A stretch of 64,000 nt of DNA from Roridomyces roridus (Eukaryota > Basidiomycota > Agaricomycetes > Agaricales > Mycenaceae). The DNA is taken from the NCBI GenBank assembly GCA_029378245.1, contig JARKIF010000006.1, positions 992,001-1,056,000 of the forward strand, given 5' to 3'. Below are positions 11,028-22,307 of the stretch, in pieces. Each line of letters begins with the position of its first letter. The first letter of the stretch is position 1. The notes below the pieces were generated by a model. It worked only from the letters and a program-made list of their open reading frames with translations, did no database searches and was not told the DNA's origin. A program made the translations under genes and the position numbers.

Positions 11028-12207
11028 ATGGCGATATTGTCAAAGGTCTTCTTCGCCCTCGTCGCAGCCTCGGTCGTTGTTGGACAAGCGCAGCCGTACG
11101 GCCAGTGTGGTGGGCAGGTGCGTGAACTATATATTTTTGCTCTCGAGAATGATATTCACTTGAATGCAGGGGTGGGCCGGACCAACAACGTGCACCTCTG
11201 GATGGACTTGCGTATCGTGAGTCGAGGCACCGCTCCCATGTTAGAGGAGAATTGACCGGTGCTTCGTAGCTCGAACGCTTTGTGCGATCTTCTCATCTCA
11301 TCTGCAATGTACCCTCAGACGCACTTCTCAGCTACTCGCAATGCGTGCTTGCAACTGGGACAACCACCACCACCAACACTCCGCCAGTAACGACCACTAC
11401 CACCAAGACCACGACGACAACGACTTCCTCACCCCCAACTGGCTCGAGCCCCGCCACTGGCCTCATCGGCACGGATTTCGAAACTACGCCTGGGAGTGAA
11501 TGGAGTATCATCGTCACTGCGGAGGATGTCGGCACCGCGACGATTGACACCACGAAAGCACACTCGGGTACACACTCGCTCAAGGTCGTATCAAGCGGCG
11601 GATACAACAACCACATATTCTACGGTGTCAGCAACTTGACCGCGCTCGGGAGCGGTCCAGATATCTATGGGCGGTATTGGGCGTGAGTTTCCGTGTCTTT
11701 GCTTTCCAGTCGGTTGATTCGTTGGTCGGTTAGAAACTTTGACATTGCGTTCAACCAAGACCACACGACGCACATGATGATGGCCGACCCCGTCGCGGAA
11801 GCGCTAAACATGGGCGGGCAATTCGGCGTTTTGAACTGGGGCCGTGCGAGTGGTGCATTTCCTCCTCTCCTCCCTCCTCCTCTCGCTCCTGAACCGTCAT
11901 CTTACCCTTCCACCCAGACGACGCAATCATGCCCGACGGCTCCCAGGACTCCGTCGCGGAATCCATCCCCATCAACGCCGACACCTGGTATTGCATCGAA
12001 TTCTACCTCTCCCGCTCCACAGGGCAAATTGACACTTGGGTCAACGGGACTGCTGTTGTGTCGCTTACGACGCCGCAGCCGCGTTGGGGGACCACCTATA
12101 TTCCGAACCCGACCAATTGGGGGTTGGGGTGGGAGAGTTATGCCGTGGATCCGAATACGGTTTGGTTTGATGATATCGCGCTTGGGACGAGTCGGTTGGG
12201 GTGCTGA
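11028..12207 (+). CDS. Secreted CBM1 protein with beta-sandwich domain (Cip1-like)
   Basis: Five exons (11028-11117, 11170-11216, 11332-11682, 11734-11852, 11918-12207) join in frame to 298 residues. A signal peptide (MAILSKVFFALVAASVVVG) is followed by a family-1 cellulose-binding module with its four cysteines (QCGG, TTC, WTC, SQC), slightly shortened, then a Thr-rich linker. The catalytic-size domain of about 220 residues has the look of a concanavalin-like beta-sandwich (GTDFET, SLKV, DTWYCIEFY, VWFDDIALG). From family memory it resembles Cip1, the CBM1-bearing cellulose-induced protein related to PL7/PL20 lyases, but no catalytic residue could be assigned. It probably acts outside the cell on plant cell wall. 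The second intron (115 bp) is longer than its neighbours. CBM1 and secretion are firm; the Cip1 link is a judgement. Confidence 0.75.
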
Positions 12208-13148
12208 GCGGTAATGTCTTAACAATGTGCTCCGTGTTGTATGCAATGATTGACTTTCCTGGAGATTAGCTCTCTCACGTCGCCGATGGTTGGATTGCAA
12301 GATCGTATTGTGTGCCGAAGCCGTTATCAGTGAGATGCCGGCGGAGCGCCGGCACTGGCAAGGGCAAATACGAAAACCCTACCGGGATACCCCGAGAGAA
12401 GTCTTCGTGGTGGGCAACACACCTGAGAATCTCTTGACAAGAGCCTATTCAACATCTGAATGCACGTCACTCAAACAATCTCCGAGAATGTTTCGTGGAT
12501 CCAGAGACCTCATCCGGTAATCTTTGTCTTCCGTCTTCCTGTCGTATCATTTTGGGTAGCTCGAGATCTATGTTCATTTTCTCATGAAAACCCCAACTCA
12601 ACAGCATTTGAACAGCAGTTGTGGTGCTCATTTTGAGCTCACAGGGAACTCCATCTGCATCCGGCGCCGAACGCGCGTCGTCCGGCTCCGGGCCGCGGTT
12701 TAAAAGCAATCCACACCGTCGTTCCGGCAACAACGCCCCCATTTACAAGTGCCTTTCTCTTGACTCGAGCGAATAAATCACTGAAGAAGAAGCTGGAGTT
12801 GCCGAACCAGCTTAACTTGAACTTGAAGCAAGTCATAAAGGCATAGCCGATCCGCACTTTATGCTTTCGACATTTTGCTTCACGTGAGTAACCAGACCGG
12901 CCAGCGACGCGGAATTCCGTTTCGAGACTTCGATTTCGCTGATGTCACCGACATCATCACCGGGAGCGAACGGGCCTTTGGAGCCAGAGCCGGCAAGTTC
13001 GTGAATCGACGGCGCGGGAGAAAGAAGAAAGAAGATCGGGTAAGTTTATTTTGCAATTGCACTGCTTGATTTGAGAGGACTTGTGTTAGAGCAAACCAAT
13101 GCCCTACGCCGCACATTCACGGGGCTTATATACTACCTACAAGTGTAT
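12208..13148. other. Intergenic between convergent genes, with repeat copy
   Basis: Contains one copy of a dispersed repeat (12579-12745) between the plus-strand CBM1 gene and the minus-strand DUF6533 gene. No gene seen. Confidence 0.5.
12579..12745 (+). repeat. Dispersed repeat R, copy 1
   Basis: Starts with TCTCATGAAAACCCCAACTC, passes through TTTTGAGCTCACAG and ends with CGTTCCGGCAACAACGCCCC. The first half is found again at 14930-15050 and the second half at 20337-20440, both on the same strand, so those two places look like one copy split apart. No coding capacity. Confidence 0.7.
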
Positions 13149-14723
13149 CTAGAATGCTCGACTCAAATCTGCCAGTTGCTGGTTCATCCGCGATGATTGT
13201 TCTGGACCCTTCCAGCGAAAATCCCAACGAAGCTGATCTTCGTGCCATTTGCGCAGGTAGAGGATAGAGCGCGCGGTGAGGAGGCATGAGAGGCTGGGTG
13301 GGTATTTGCATAAACTTCAAATGATGAGTGTAGAGGACTGACGGGAGGGTAAACGCGTTCGGGAGGCGTTGGAAGAATCCAGGCTGAAAAGCAGCAGGTT
13401 GAATCAGGCGAGCAATCGGACGGGAGACGCGGCCAAGCATACCGGTGCGCGCTGTCGTTCAAATCTTGCCATCAGCTAACAGCGAAGACGGGGTAGAGAC
13501 GCGACTGACGTAATTCAGAATCACCGCAGCCGTGGTGAATATTGAAATTGGGCTATGAGGCACAGGTTACTTAGTCGAACAGCCGTACATAACACAGGAG
13601 TAACCAACGGACCAGAAATATAATATCCCTGGGCACCAGAAATAAGTAAGAGCTCCGCCTCGGGCAATGCTATGACTTGCCTTGCTTGAACATGAGAAAC
13701 AAAATACTCTTTCGCTGATTCGCCATTCCCCCTTCCTTGAACGCCAGGAGGCTTCCCACGAGGGTGAGGAACGCGGAGGAGGATTCGAAGATCACCATCA
13801 AGATGGACAACATTTCGGGAGCTGCATTTAATCAGATTGGAGATACGGGAGAGATGCGGGAGACCCGCTCTGAGCTCACCACTAAAATAAATCGAAGATG
13901 TGTATGATTAGACGGCTGCGAGCGGCGACTGTACGTTCAGCGCTCAACGTACATCGGCAGGCTGGACGATCCGACACAACGTAGCCCCGGGACGTGGGTC
14001 TGCAAAAAGGTGCGGTAAGCGTGTTGAGTGGAGTGACAGCAGGGATGAGCATACGATATCGAGAGCAATACACGCGAGGCCCACGACACTCATGTACGCG
14101 AGGATCCAAGGGTTCTTCCCGTAGACCGCATACGTGCGCATCGTGAACACCGCTGCCCGCCGAAGCAAGGGACAGTCAGTATCGTACTTTGCCTTGCGAT
14201 GTTGAGTTTGACACACCGATGACCGAAGCACGGCCGATGACGCTGAGGGCGCCCACGACTTTATACCAGACATCGCACCTGCAGGAGTTGAGCAAATGAC
14301 CACGGCCCAGATAAGATTAAACATACTGGGGGCGCCCACCGAGTCAGTTGAGTTACCCGTTCAAAAAAGAAGTAGCCACGGACCGTCGAGCCGAGCTTAT
14401 GGGCGATGGCAAGTACATAGAGGACATTGGATATGAGGGCATAGCGGCAGCCAAAGTACAGAGCGGTAGATAGGCGGAATTTCTGTCCCCAGATGTATTT
14501 GACCTCGTTCGGAAACGTCAAGGCGTAGTCATAGTAGAGAAAGGCTGTTGGTTGTCACTTGAGCACTGGCGATCGGTAAGTATGTAGTCAAGGCGGCGCA
14601 CCTAGGCTGGAGTATTGAAGCGCAAACTGTAAAAAGCTGGAAAACGCGGATATTGAGTCCCGGGACGAGGAATGTGGAGAGAACCTACTGAGTCGTTGCA
14701 GCTGTGATGGCCTTGGAAGACAT
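13149..14723 (-). CDS. DUF6533 multi-pass membrane protein
   Basis: A basidiomycete integral membrane protein of unknown function. It starts MSSKAITAATTH at 14723 and is broken by many ~50-bp introns. The DUF6533 signature is clear: YYDYALTFPNEVKYIWGQKF followed by STALYFGCRYALISNVL. Further conserved pieces follow in order: CDVWYKVVGALSVIGRASVI, MRTYAVYGKNPWILAYMSVV, ALDI then HVPG, a segment VLSILMVIFESSSAFLTLVG, and a last exon RSILYLRKWHEDQLRW ending SRAF at 13149. Six or seven transmembrane segments are expected, with a cytosolic charged tail. The exon joins I checked are mostly in phase, but the join after AIAHKLGST is not clean. Family function is unknown; a receptor-like role has been suggested only by topology. 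Confidence 0.8.
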
Positions 14724-14930
14724 CGAGGCGGGGAAGATTGGGGGTGAGCAGTGCACAACTTACTTGTGGGGTCCCTGGTATAAACACTCGTTATTCCTGG
14801 CTTCATCCATTTTACGGACGGTGCATAATTATCCGTGCTTGAACGAAATGGCTACTTTTTGTTTGGTCTTTGATACTTCTGTCCCCATTTGTGCAAAGTT
14901 CGGTTCATCCTCCTCTCTCATCCGGCTTTT
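14724..14930. other. Upstream region of DUF6533 gene
   Basis: Short region between the DUF6533 start and the next repeat copy. No feature identified. Confidence 0.3.
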
Positions 14931-15113
14931 TCTCATGAAAACCCCAACTCAACAGCACTTGAACAGCATTTTAGGCCAAGTGCCGTCGGAATGAGACGGC
15001 GTATACCTGCCAGCAGCTGTAGTGTTGTTCATTTTGAGCTCACAGCAGTCATCCCAAAATCGGTTTGCTCGCTCGACGCGCTTCGTGTAATTCAACAGCA
15101 TTCGCACTGCTCC
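14931..15113 (+). repeat. Dispersed repeat R, copy 2, left half
   Basis: TCTCATGAAAACCCCAACTC and TTTTGAGCTCACAG match repeat copy 1. The copy carries extra bases after GAGCTCACAG that copy 1 lacks, then stops at the CATCAGCAA terminus of the 5.2-kb insertion. Confidence 0.65.
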
Positions 15114-17097
15114 CATCAGCAAAATCGCAGGTTTGTCTTTGACGTCTTTTGCGTCTTGGCCAAGACGTAGAAGACGGAAAAGACGTGGCTTTGCCAAAGA
15201 CGACGTGTCTTGGCCAAGCTAAGTACATTGCTTGGGAAGACACATCTGTCTTGGGAAGACGGCAGGCATCTTGGGCAAGAAGCAATAAGGCTTCGTCAAG
15301 ACACTGAAAAAGACATCTCAAGATGTTCCGATTCCCACAGAAGATGCACGAAAAGACGAATATATTCATGTAAATAGTACAATGAATCAAGTATATACGG
15401 GAAAGGAAATAGAGGAACGCGCGGCGCGCACCAGATGGGAGAGAGGGAGACTGGCAGCCTTGTTGATTCTGCTTGGAAAGTCTCGCTGGCGGGTCTTGTA
15501 CACAAGTATCTGACATGCGGGCGGCGCGGAGGAGGAGGGTGGAACATCGCGGTAAGGTCTTGAGGACGCCGCCCCACATCTTCATTTGACGGACAGCGGT
15601 TAGGCCAGAGCCTTGAGGGTGAGAATGGGACATTACGGCCGGGCTTGTGGGAAGAGCGTGGCAGGGTGCGTGTGGAGTGATGATGGCCAAAGATATTGGT
15701 GGTGCAGTCTTCACTCGGGTCTTCAAGTGCGGGCTTCGGAGACGGTGACATGGTAGGCAATGCGGCAGATGTCAAGGTGGGGATGGAACATGGCCGCCGG
15801 TGAGTGGAGCGGGGGAAGGGTGTTCAATGGTGGTGGGGCGACAAAAGGCCAGGGATACAGGGTCCTTGTCATCGTGTCTTCAAGTGTGGGCGTCGGAGAA
15901 AGATAGATGGCGCGATGCGGCGGGTGCGATGACTTGCAGCAAGTCGACCTCGGAGCTGTGGCGGCGTGGGGTCGAGCGGCGGGCGGAGTAGCTATGACGG
16001 GCACGGTGAAGGGGAAGGATGGTGGGGGTGAAAAGAGAAGAAGTGGACGTGGCAAAATCACGACATTATCCGTTCTTTAAGATTATGGCTCCATCACTGA
16101 TTACATTTCCCCATTTGGGCATCCTCTTTTTGTCCTCCTCCCTCATCTTGCCACCCGCGAAGTCCTTTCTCAACAGCTTTTCCATCATTTCGTTCCAGGA
16201 AGGCCGTGTGAGCCCCACTCCGTGTCCGATTCGATGCCACGGTTGAACAACATTCCTGCCTTTTCCAGGTCATGCATACAGCACCGGCTTGGCGGCGTAT
16301 GCATACCGGGAGCCATCGTGGGCTTAGCTCTGCCTCCTGCTGCAGGTATTCCAAATTCGGCCTCCTCTGCTTGCTCGACATACAGCAGCTGATCACGCGG
16401 AACAACAGTGGAGTAACTAATGGCCGGAATATGACGCGTCGCCCGGCATGGGTTATATAGAGAGATCCTATGGATTGCCGTCGTTTTACCCCCACCCACT
16501 TTCCCTCCTACCCATCTCTTCCCAATGCCAGCTACTTACTCACTTTTGGCGATGCTCGAAAATCCTCAATTGCGCGTATACTCTTCAAGTGTTGTCTCGG
16601 ATCTCATGAAATTGGCTTCTTGATCCTCGGCGAATCGCTCTTTTCCATCCGACCCAACTGTCTGACTGAGCTGCACCATCTGTCGCCCCTCGCTATTAAA
16701 ACTGGCCTTGAGTCAACCCTGGATCGTTATCCCACTCGTACTCCCACTGGCACAAATCGAAGCCTTCGACCCTGGCGATTCAATACCACATTCATCGTGT
16801 CCGCAACCAAGCAGAAACGTTGGCCTCCTCACATTGGCTTCACGGCGGGTCCCAACACACTGGCCAATTGTCGGCGTGCTTTCAAAGGCTCTCAGCTTAG
16901 CATTTCTGCAACATTCAGCATGAGGGTGACTCGACGGGGTGTGTGGAAACATGGGGTGCAATGCTGTGTCTGTTTTTCCCATTCGCAACTTCGTTTGACT
17001 ATAGACTCCAGTGTATGCTCTGCTTGCTTGAATCGGGTGCGTTCATCATTCCACCATCTACTATCTAGCTGTCTCGCTTTACGCCACGAATTGCACC

Positions 17098-17310
17098 ATG
17101 TCGCCTAGACCCTCACCCGGGAGCTCCGACGTGTTTCCCGTTTGCGTCTTCAAGCTCCCTAAACTCGATCCGCAGGTATGCGTTTCTGCGGAAAGTGCGG
17201 TAGGTTTTCTCTCCAACAACAACTTCCGGCCTGATCTCACGCCCGCTCTCTCAGGTGTTGCCAAACACCTCGCCGTTCTGGATGAGCCGGGAAGACAACC
17301 GCCAGGCTGA
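17098..17310 (+). CDS. Small hypothetical frame inside the 5.2-kb element
   Basis: A 70-codon frame with a real ATG (MSPRPSPGSSDVFPVCVF) containing possible splice sites (GTAGGT near 17200, TCTCAG near 17254). There is no domain, signal peptide or homologue I recognise. It may be chance or part of an unrecognised spliced gene. Confidence 0.15.
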   Translation: MSPRPSPGSSDVFPVCVFKLPKLDPQVCVSAESAVGFLSNNNFRPDLTPALSGVAKHLAVLDEPGRQPPG

Positions 17311-17920
17311 GTGTGTCCGCCCACGCGACTAGAGCCGGAACGACTACATATGGGCTGCCCTGAGTTATTTGCCTCCGTATGCGGGCCTCGCGCGTACTTA
17401 CTGACATTATTTAAGGAAGGACTCAGTACGCAGTTTCGACAACGCATAGAACAGCAGCTCGGTCGTCGACCGACAACCTTGGCACCATGCAACGCGGGAT
17501 AGTCCGAGACTGCGAGTTCGACTGGAAATGTAGGGTGTAATTGCGGGCGCGGGGGCAAGGCACTGGGTCGAACGGGATTCTAAGGTAGATCTATACGATG
17601 GGCATGGACAAGTGCGTGACTCCGGATCCTTGCCTTCAGATCCATGGCGTACTACTTGAATGAATGTGTTCTACATCTTATATTCGAAGTGAATCCGGAA
17701 TAACAGGTCAAATAAGAATAAGAATAAGTAAGCCCATCCCGCGCGAGGTTCAGCCCGAGTATGGGTACCGAAATATGCTGACTCGGAGATGCTGCCGGAG
17801 CGAAGCGAAGGCACGTCTTGTGGATTGGTAACCAAACGACCATGTGAGTCATTCGCGTATCTGTGATCCGGGCGGAGTTCGAAGCACTTGAAACAATTCC
17901 CTCTGTAGACTGTCGCAGTC

Positions 17921-19841
17921 CATCAGCAACTTGACACCTTGGGCTTTTTCCTCTTTTGCGTCTTTTTTGGACCCAAAAAAGCGTCAAAAGCGGAAAAGAG
18001 GAAAAAGTGTCCGGCACTTTTTTAAGCTAGGTCCCTTTGCTTAAAAAAGTGCTTTTACCCTCAGAAAAGCGGCCTGGTCACCCCCAAAAGTGCTTCCAAA
18101 AGCTGCCGCAAAACACTCATAATTCACACTAATGAGGGTAGAAGACATATATCACATTGAACACTATCAAATGTGCAAATCTACATACTTATGCAGACAA
18201 GATGGTGCACATATACCCTCAGCAACAACGCAACAACACCGGCGCGGAGCCCAGAATGAGACTAGTCTTCGGATTACACGAAGGCGCATTGAACACGTAC
18301 CGAGGGAGCGGCGGCAGCGCCGACAATGCGCACGTCGATGGCGGCTGAAATTAGGCACAGGCTGACGAAGCTGAAATATTTCGGGTCGTAGGTGGGTAAG
18401 GAGCCGACTGGGTGGGTGGGTCCTAGCCTGTCTGGACATTAGGATGTGAAGATCGCAGGTCGAACGTGATAACTCACGGCGTCTCCCGTACCACGCAGGC
18501 AGATTTTAGGAGAGGGAGAAAGCCTGGCCGACAGGTCAACGACTGCGGATAAAGTGAGAACATGGATGACATACTGCAGCTCGACATATGTGGCAGCGGA
18601 CGCAGCCACGGTCCGCAACATCAGTCACCCGAACGCACTCTTGGCTGAAGGTCTCCCGTCAGGACTTCAAGTCCACGACCGAATCGGCGCTGAGAGGATG
18701 GAGTCTATAAGGGAATTAGTCAGACTGGGACGGCTCCGACGGCCCGCAGTAGCCAGGTATACTCACGGGGTAACATTGTTGGCTAGTGGACGAAGTATCG
18801 GACAGCAGAAACTGGCGAGAGGATGGGACAGAGAGCGGTGAGATGAGGGAAAAGAAGAGGGCGTTGTTGACGTTTGTTGTCTTCCGTCCGAATTCAGTCA
18901 TCAACCACCACCACGTGTTCAGCGGCCGCAAGCTGTAACGCCGATCACCGATGACCGCGTGGCCACTTCGACTTGTCTTCCACACCCACCGCGACCCACC
19001 CTTCACCATCGACGACACTCCAGGAACGAGCTGGATTATCCGCCGACTCGTATCCTCCAACTGCCTCGGCTTCCATTACAACTACTGCACCGCAACTGCA
19101 TCGTTGCCAATACTCATCTGTGACTGGAGCTGGCACGCACGGGCCAGGCGACACACTCTGGGAGTTGGTGAGTGGTTTCACTGTCCTTTTTTCGGCCGCC
19201 ATCACCATCGGATTGTCGCCACCCTTGCACCACCCTGTGCCGCCTTGTCATCCACCGCCTGAAGTACACAGAATGCCGTCAACCCAATCGGTGTCGGCTT
19301 GACGCCGCTTGAGTCCGCGACAAACTACGGACTAATTCCAGGTTCGGTGCAGCATTAGAACTGGGTGAGTGGTCATTTTACTCGCTCTGTGGCTCTGCTC
19401 ATGCGCCTAGATGACCTGTAGATTTACTCTGTACTATGTTACGTGTCTGTATTGAGCCATAGAAACCATTCAATCCCAAGTCGTGCCGCTCTCTGAGTCT
19501 TCATTGTGCTTGACCTCGCCGTTACTTTCCCAGAATTAATTCCACTCATGTCTGCCCCTGTGCCGTTGTCCCTTGCTGTATTTCTATGTTCACAGAGGCC
19601 GTCCCCAGAACCGCCCCCACATATTCCCTATTCCGGGGTACATTCCTTACACAACTTGAGCCGTGTCTTTTTTGACTGCTTTTTACCCAGAATGAAAAAA
19701 GGATTCTCAAAAGATCTAAAGCATCAAAAGCCACAGTCCACTCCATAAAAGCTAACAAAAAGTGGTAAAAAAAGCAAAAGAGGAAAAAGGGCCAGAAAAG
19801 CTCTGGAGCCTCCCCGAAAAGAGGGTGTCAAGTTGCTGATG
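17921..19841. mobile_element. 1.9-kb nested inverted-repeat element
   Basis: Termini are perfect 18-bp inverted repeats, CATCAGCAACTTGACACC at 17921 and its complement ending 19841. Just inside each end is a long pyrimidine/purine hairpin region (CTTTTTCCTCTTTTGCGTC and AGCAAAAGAGGAAAAAG). The first nine bases match the outer element. A dinucleotide TC flanks both sides. Between the ends are spliced-looking fragments on both strands (for example SFVSLCLISAAIDVRIVG on the minus strand near 18370-18300), but no transposase or known domain. Confidence 0.6.
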
Positions 19842-20312
19842 TCACTCTGTCGCTCCCTCCCTCCACGACTGCCAGGACACCGAAGTTATTACCTCCGCAC
19901 TGACTCGAGTCGCTTCGACTTCCTCTCCTCTCCAATGACCTGGCGGCCCTCGTCAAAGTCATCTACGAACAATGAGCCAGTCAGACTCACATTTTCACCC
20001 TGGTCGGCCGCGGGGTAGGCCATATACATATGCCAGTGAATGTAATCTATCTACTGCTAGTCTTAAGTAATCCTCAATCTTTTCTTTCAAATTGCATCCT
20101 TCGTCTTTACATCTTGGGGAAACCTCAATTCGTCTTGGGCAGCTTCGAGATCAGATGTATTTGAAACGCGAATCCTCCGAGGACGGAACAATGTCGCCAA
20201 GCAGTCCAAGACGTCTCGCCCAAGACCAAGATGCCCCAAGATGCTCCTTCAAGACAAAAGACGAGTCGTCAAGACAAAAGACGCCCAAGACAAACCTGCT
20301 ATTTTGCTGATG

Positions 20313-20450
20313 CCGACTCGCTTCCGAGTCTCCATGGGCTCTCCGTCTGCATCCGGGACCGAACGTGCGTCGTCCAGATCCGTGCCGTGGCGACCCATTT
20401 ACAAGCAATACACACACCATCGTTCCGGCAACAACACCCCAGCTGTTAAG
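20313..20450 (+). repeat. Dispersed repeat R, copy 2, right half
   Basis: CCGTCTGCATCCGGGACCG, GTGCGTCGTCCAGATCC and CGTTCCGGCAACAACACCCC match the second half of copy 1 at 12650-12740. It begins directly after the GCTGATG terminus of the 5.2-kb element. Confidence 0.65.
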
Positions 20451-20537
20451 AAGGGTGCAATTTAGAGAAGATAGAGCAAGCCAGAGGCTTGAGTTGATCT
20501 TAGAATCAAAGGGTTATGGTTCAATTGATCAAATGCA

Positions 20538-20552
20538 GGAACTCCAACAATC
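20538..20552 (+). repeat. Target-site duplication, left copy, of LINE fragment
   Basis: GGAACTCCAACAATC, repeated exactly at 21903-21917 directly after the poly(A) tract. Confidence 0.9.
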
Positions 20553-21700
20553 GACACGCGGCGGCCATCCTTTACGCGCTGCAGAGCCAACCACTATTGA
20601 CGGAGCTCCATTTCAAAATAAGCTGCAAGGCTACGATCAGACACCTCACGACAGATCTAGAGGATAAGGAGGATACGGACTGGGTGGATATCGAAAACCA
20701 CAGGCTCCTCAGAGCCATCGTTGCGGCGCTCCGAGGTCGAGGAACCAAATGCACCTTCCAGAAGATGGACATCGAACACAGCACCGGAATGCAAAAAGCA
20801 AACACCATCGCAGCACAAGGCCTCCAAGATGAACCCGACGATGTTTTGAATGTCGACATTCCTCAAGGCTACAAGGTCACAGGAATGAAACTGAGTAAAG
20901 GCACACAACGCACCTTCTACAAAGCGTTAAAAGCACGCCGGAAGCGCCCAGTTCGCGAAAAGACGAAACAAATGCTGTCAAGAGCCAGAGAAGCGGCAAC
21001 GCTATTGGGAGGGAGAACACCGACAGACGCCGAGATATGGAAATCCCTGTACCACCCGGACATCACGAGGAAAACGAGAGACTTTCTATGGAGATGTATG
21101 CATCAGGCGTACAAAGTCGGGACATACTGGCTCAACATACCGACGTACGAGCACTATGCGGAGTGTCAGCATTGCCATGTCGACGACACGCTCGAGCACA
21201 TTCTGCTGGAATGCGACGCCCCAGGGCGAGAAAAGATGTGGAGTCTGGCCCAACAACTATGGGAAATGAAAGGGTATTCCTGGCCCGAGGTATCCTTGGG
21301 CGGTATTCTGGCCTGCGGTTTCGCTGGAGTCCACGATGCGAGTGGGAAAAAAGATAGCGGTGCGGACCGGCTATTCCGAATTCTGATCTCCGAAACGGCT
21401 CACCAAATTTGGAAAACCCGCTGCACACGGGTGATTGACAACGGGAGCAATCCCGAAAAGTATCTTTCAGAACACGAAATCCACAACAAGTGGCTCGCGT
21501 GCATCAACGAACGCCTTCGCTCAGACTTCATTTTGACTGACAAGCTCAAATTCGAAAACAGAGCACTCAATCTTAAAATGGTCCTAAATACTTGGAAGAA
21601 CGTCCTCGACGGCGACACAAATCTCCCGGCAGTATCTCTGAGGGAGTCTAGGTTATTAGTGGGTATTGCTCCTCTCCGCCCCCCGGGGCGGAACCGTTAG
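20553..21700 (+). pseudogene. LINE ORF2 C-terminal remnant (RNase H tail and zinc knuckle)
   Basis: The frame is open to the stop at 21700. Its apparent ATG at 20516 lies in the flanking host DNA and is not the element's own start. The first part resembles the end of an RNase H domain in Agaricomycete LINEs (TDWVDIENHRLLRAIVAALR, then MQKANTIAAQGL). The middle has DAEIWKSLYHPDITRKTRDF, and a knuckle C-x2-C-x7-H-x4-C (CQHC ... EHILLEC) follows, as in zf-RVT-type C-termini. The last 150 residues are helical with no identified motif. The intact frame suggests recent insertion. Confidence 0.85.
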
Positions 21701-21866
21701 CTTCGGCTTTCGGGGAGGAGTTGAGTCCCACACTGCCGTACACCGGCGTACGTAAACGTATTTTCCTAGGGTCTCCAAATTTTTCTCTTCGGGCCAATAT
21801 GTCCCGAGAAAAAAGCGCGCGGGGGAGGGCTGATCTGATCAGTTGCTCCTTCGCTGTTCGCTCCAC

Positions 21867-21902
<36 letters not shown>
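20553..21902 (+). mobile_element. 5'-truncated non-LTR retrotransposon (LINE) with poly(A) tail
   Basis: A 1350-bp insertion bounded by an exact 15-bp target duplication and ending in about 35 adenines (21868-21902). This is the hallmark of target-primed reverse transcription with 5' truncation. It carries only the C-terminal part of the polyprotein: the RNase H remnant and a terminal zinc-knuckle-like domain. Endonuclease and reverse transcriptase are absent, so it is a dead copy. Confidence 0.9.
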
Positions 21903-21904
<2 letters not shown>

Positions 21905-21917
21905 AACTCCAACAATC
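21903..21917 (+). repeat. Target-site duplication, right copy, of LINE fragment
   Basis: GGAACTCCAACAATC, the exact partner of 20538-20552. Confidence 0.9.
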
Positions 21918-22307
21918 AGTAGGAAACTCAAATCCACTCAATCAATTTATCCACTACCCAGGCCAACGTCATCAAACCGAGATACGCCGGAGGTGACATC
22001 TGATGAAGCGTCTGTCTACGAGAGACTAAGGCCAACGAGAGCGCGTCGTCGTTAGCGGGATGCGCGTGCTATATGCGAACGCGGAGCTTGGGAGCTTCCG
22101 GTAGCCAAACTTAAGTAATGTGTAGTTGACGCGTCGCAAATGCTTGCTACTGTTTGGTCACTCGCGTGGTCCAAAAGGAGCAGTGATATCAATCGCATCA
22201 CCGCGTCATCACCTTCTGCCTCTTTCCCTCATCTTCTTGCTGAGAGCTCGTCAGGTACGTCGTCCATCCAACGTCGATATCTGACTCGGCACTTATTGCA
22301 CGCAGGC
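21918..22307. other. Flank of LINE insertion, no gene
   Basis: Contains a possible leader exon and intron (GTACGT near 22256 to GCAG near 22305) of the following F-box remnant. Nothing else recognised. Confidence 0.3.

Larger units (their letters stand above)
15114..20312. mobile_element. 5.2-kb inverted-repeat element splitting repeat R
   Basis: The ends are inverted repeats, CATCAGCAAAATCGCAGG at 15114 and its complement (one mismatch) ending at 20312, extended by TTTGTCTT. Inside both ends lie about 150-200 bp of short self-complementary words around AAGACG / CGTCTT. The flanks are the left and right halves of repeat R, which supports one insertion. A 2-bp direct repeat CC flanks it, too short to prove a target duplication. 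No transposase is recognisable inside, and most open frames are short. A second, similar element (17921-19841) is nested within. The class is unknown to me. Confidence 0.55.

Noticed and set aside
18300..19060. Spliced membrane-protein gene on the minus strand inside the nested element
   Set aside because: Some hydrophobic exon-like pieces and good splice sites exist, but I could not join them into one frame or match a family.
20516..20552. ATG-led start of the 394-codon frame before the LINE remnant
   Set aside because: These bases lie outside the element, in host DNA ahead of and within the target duplication, so the start is accidental.
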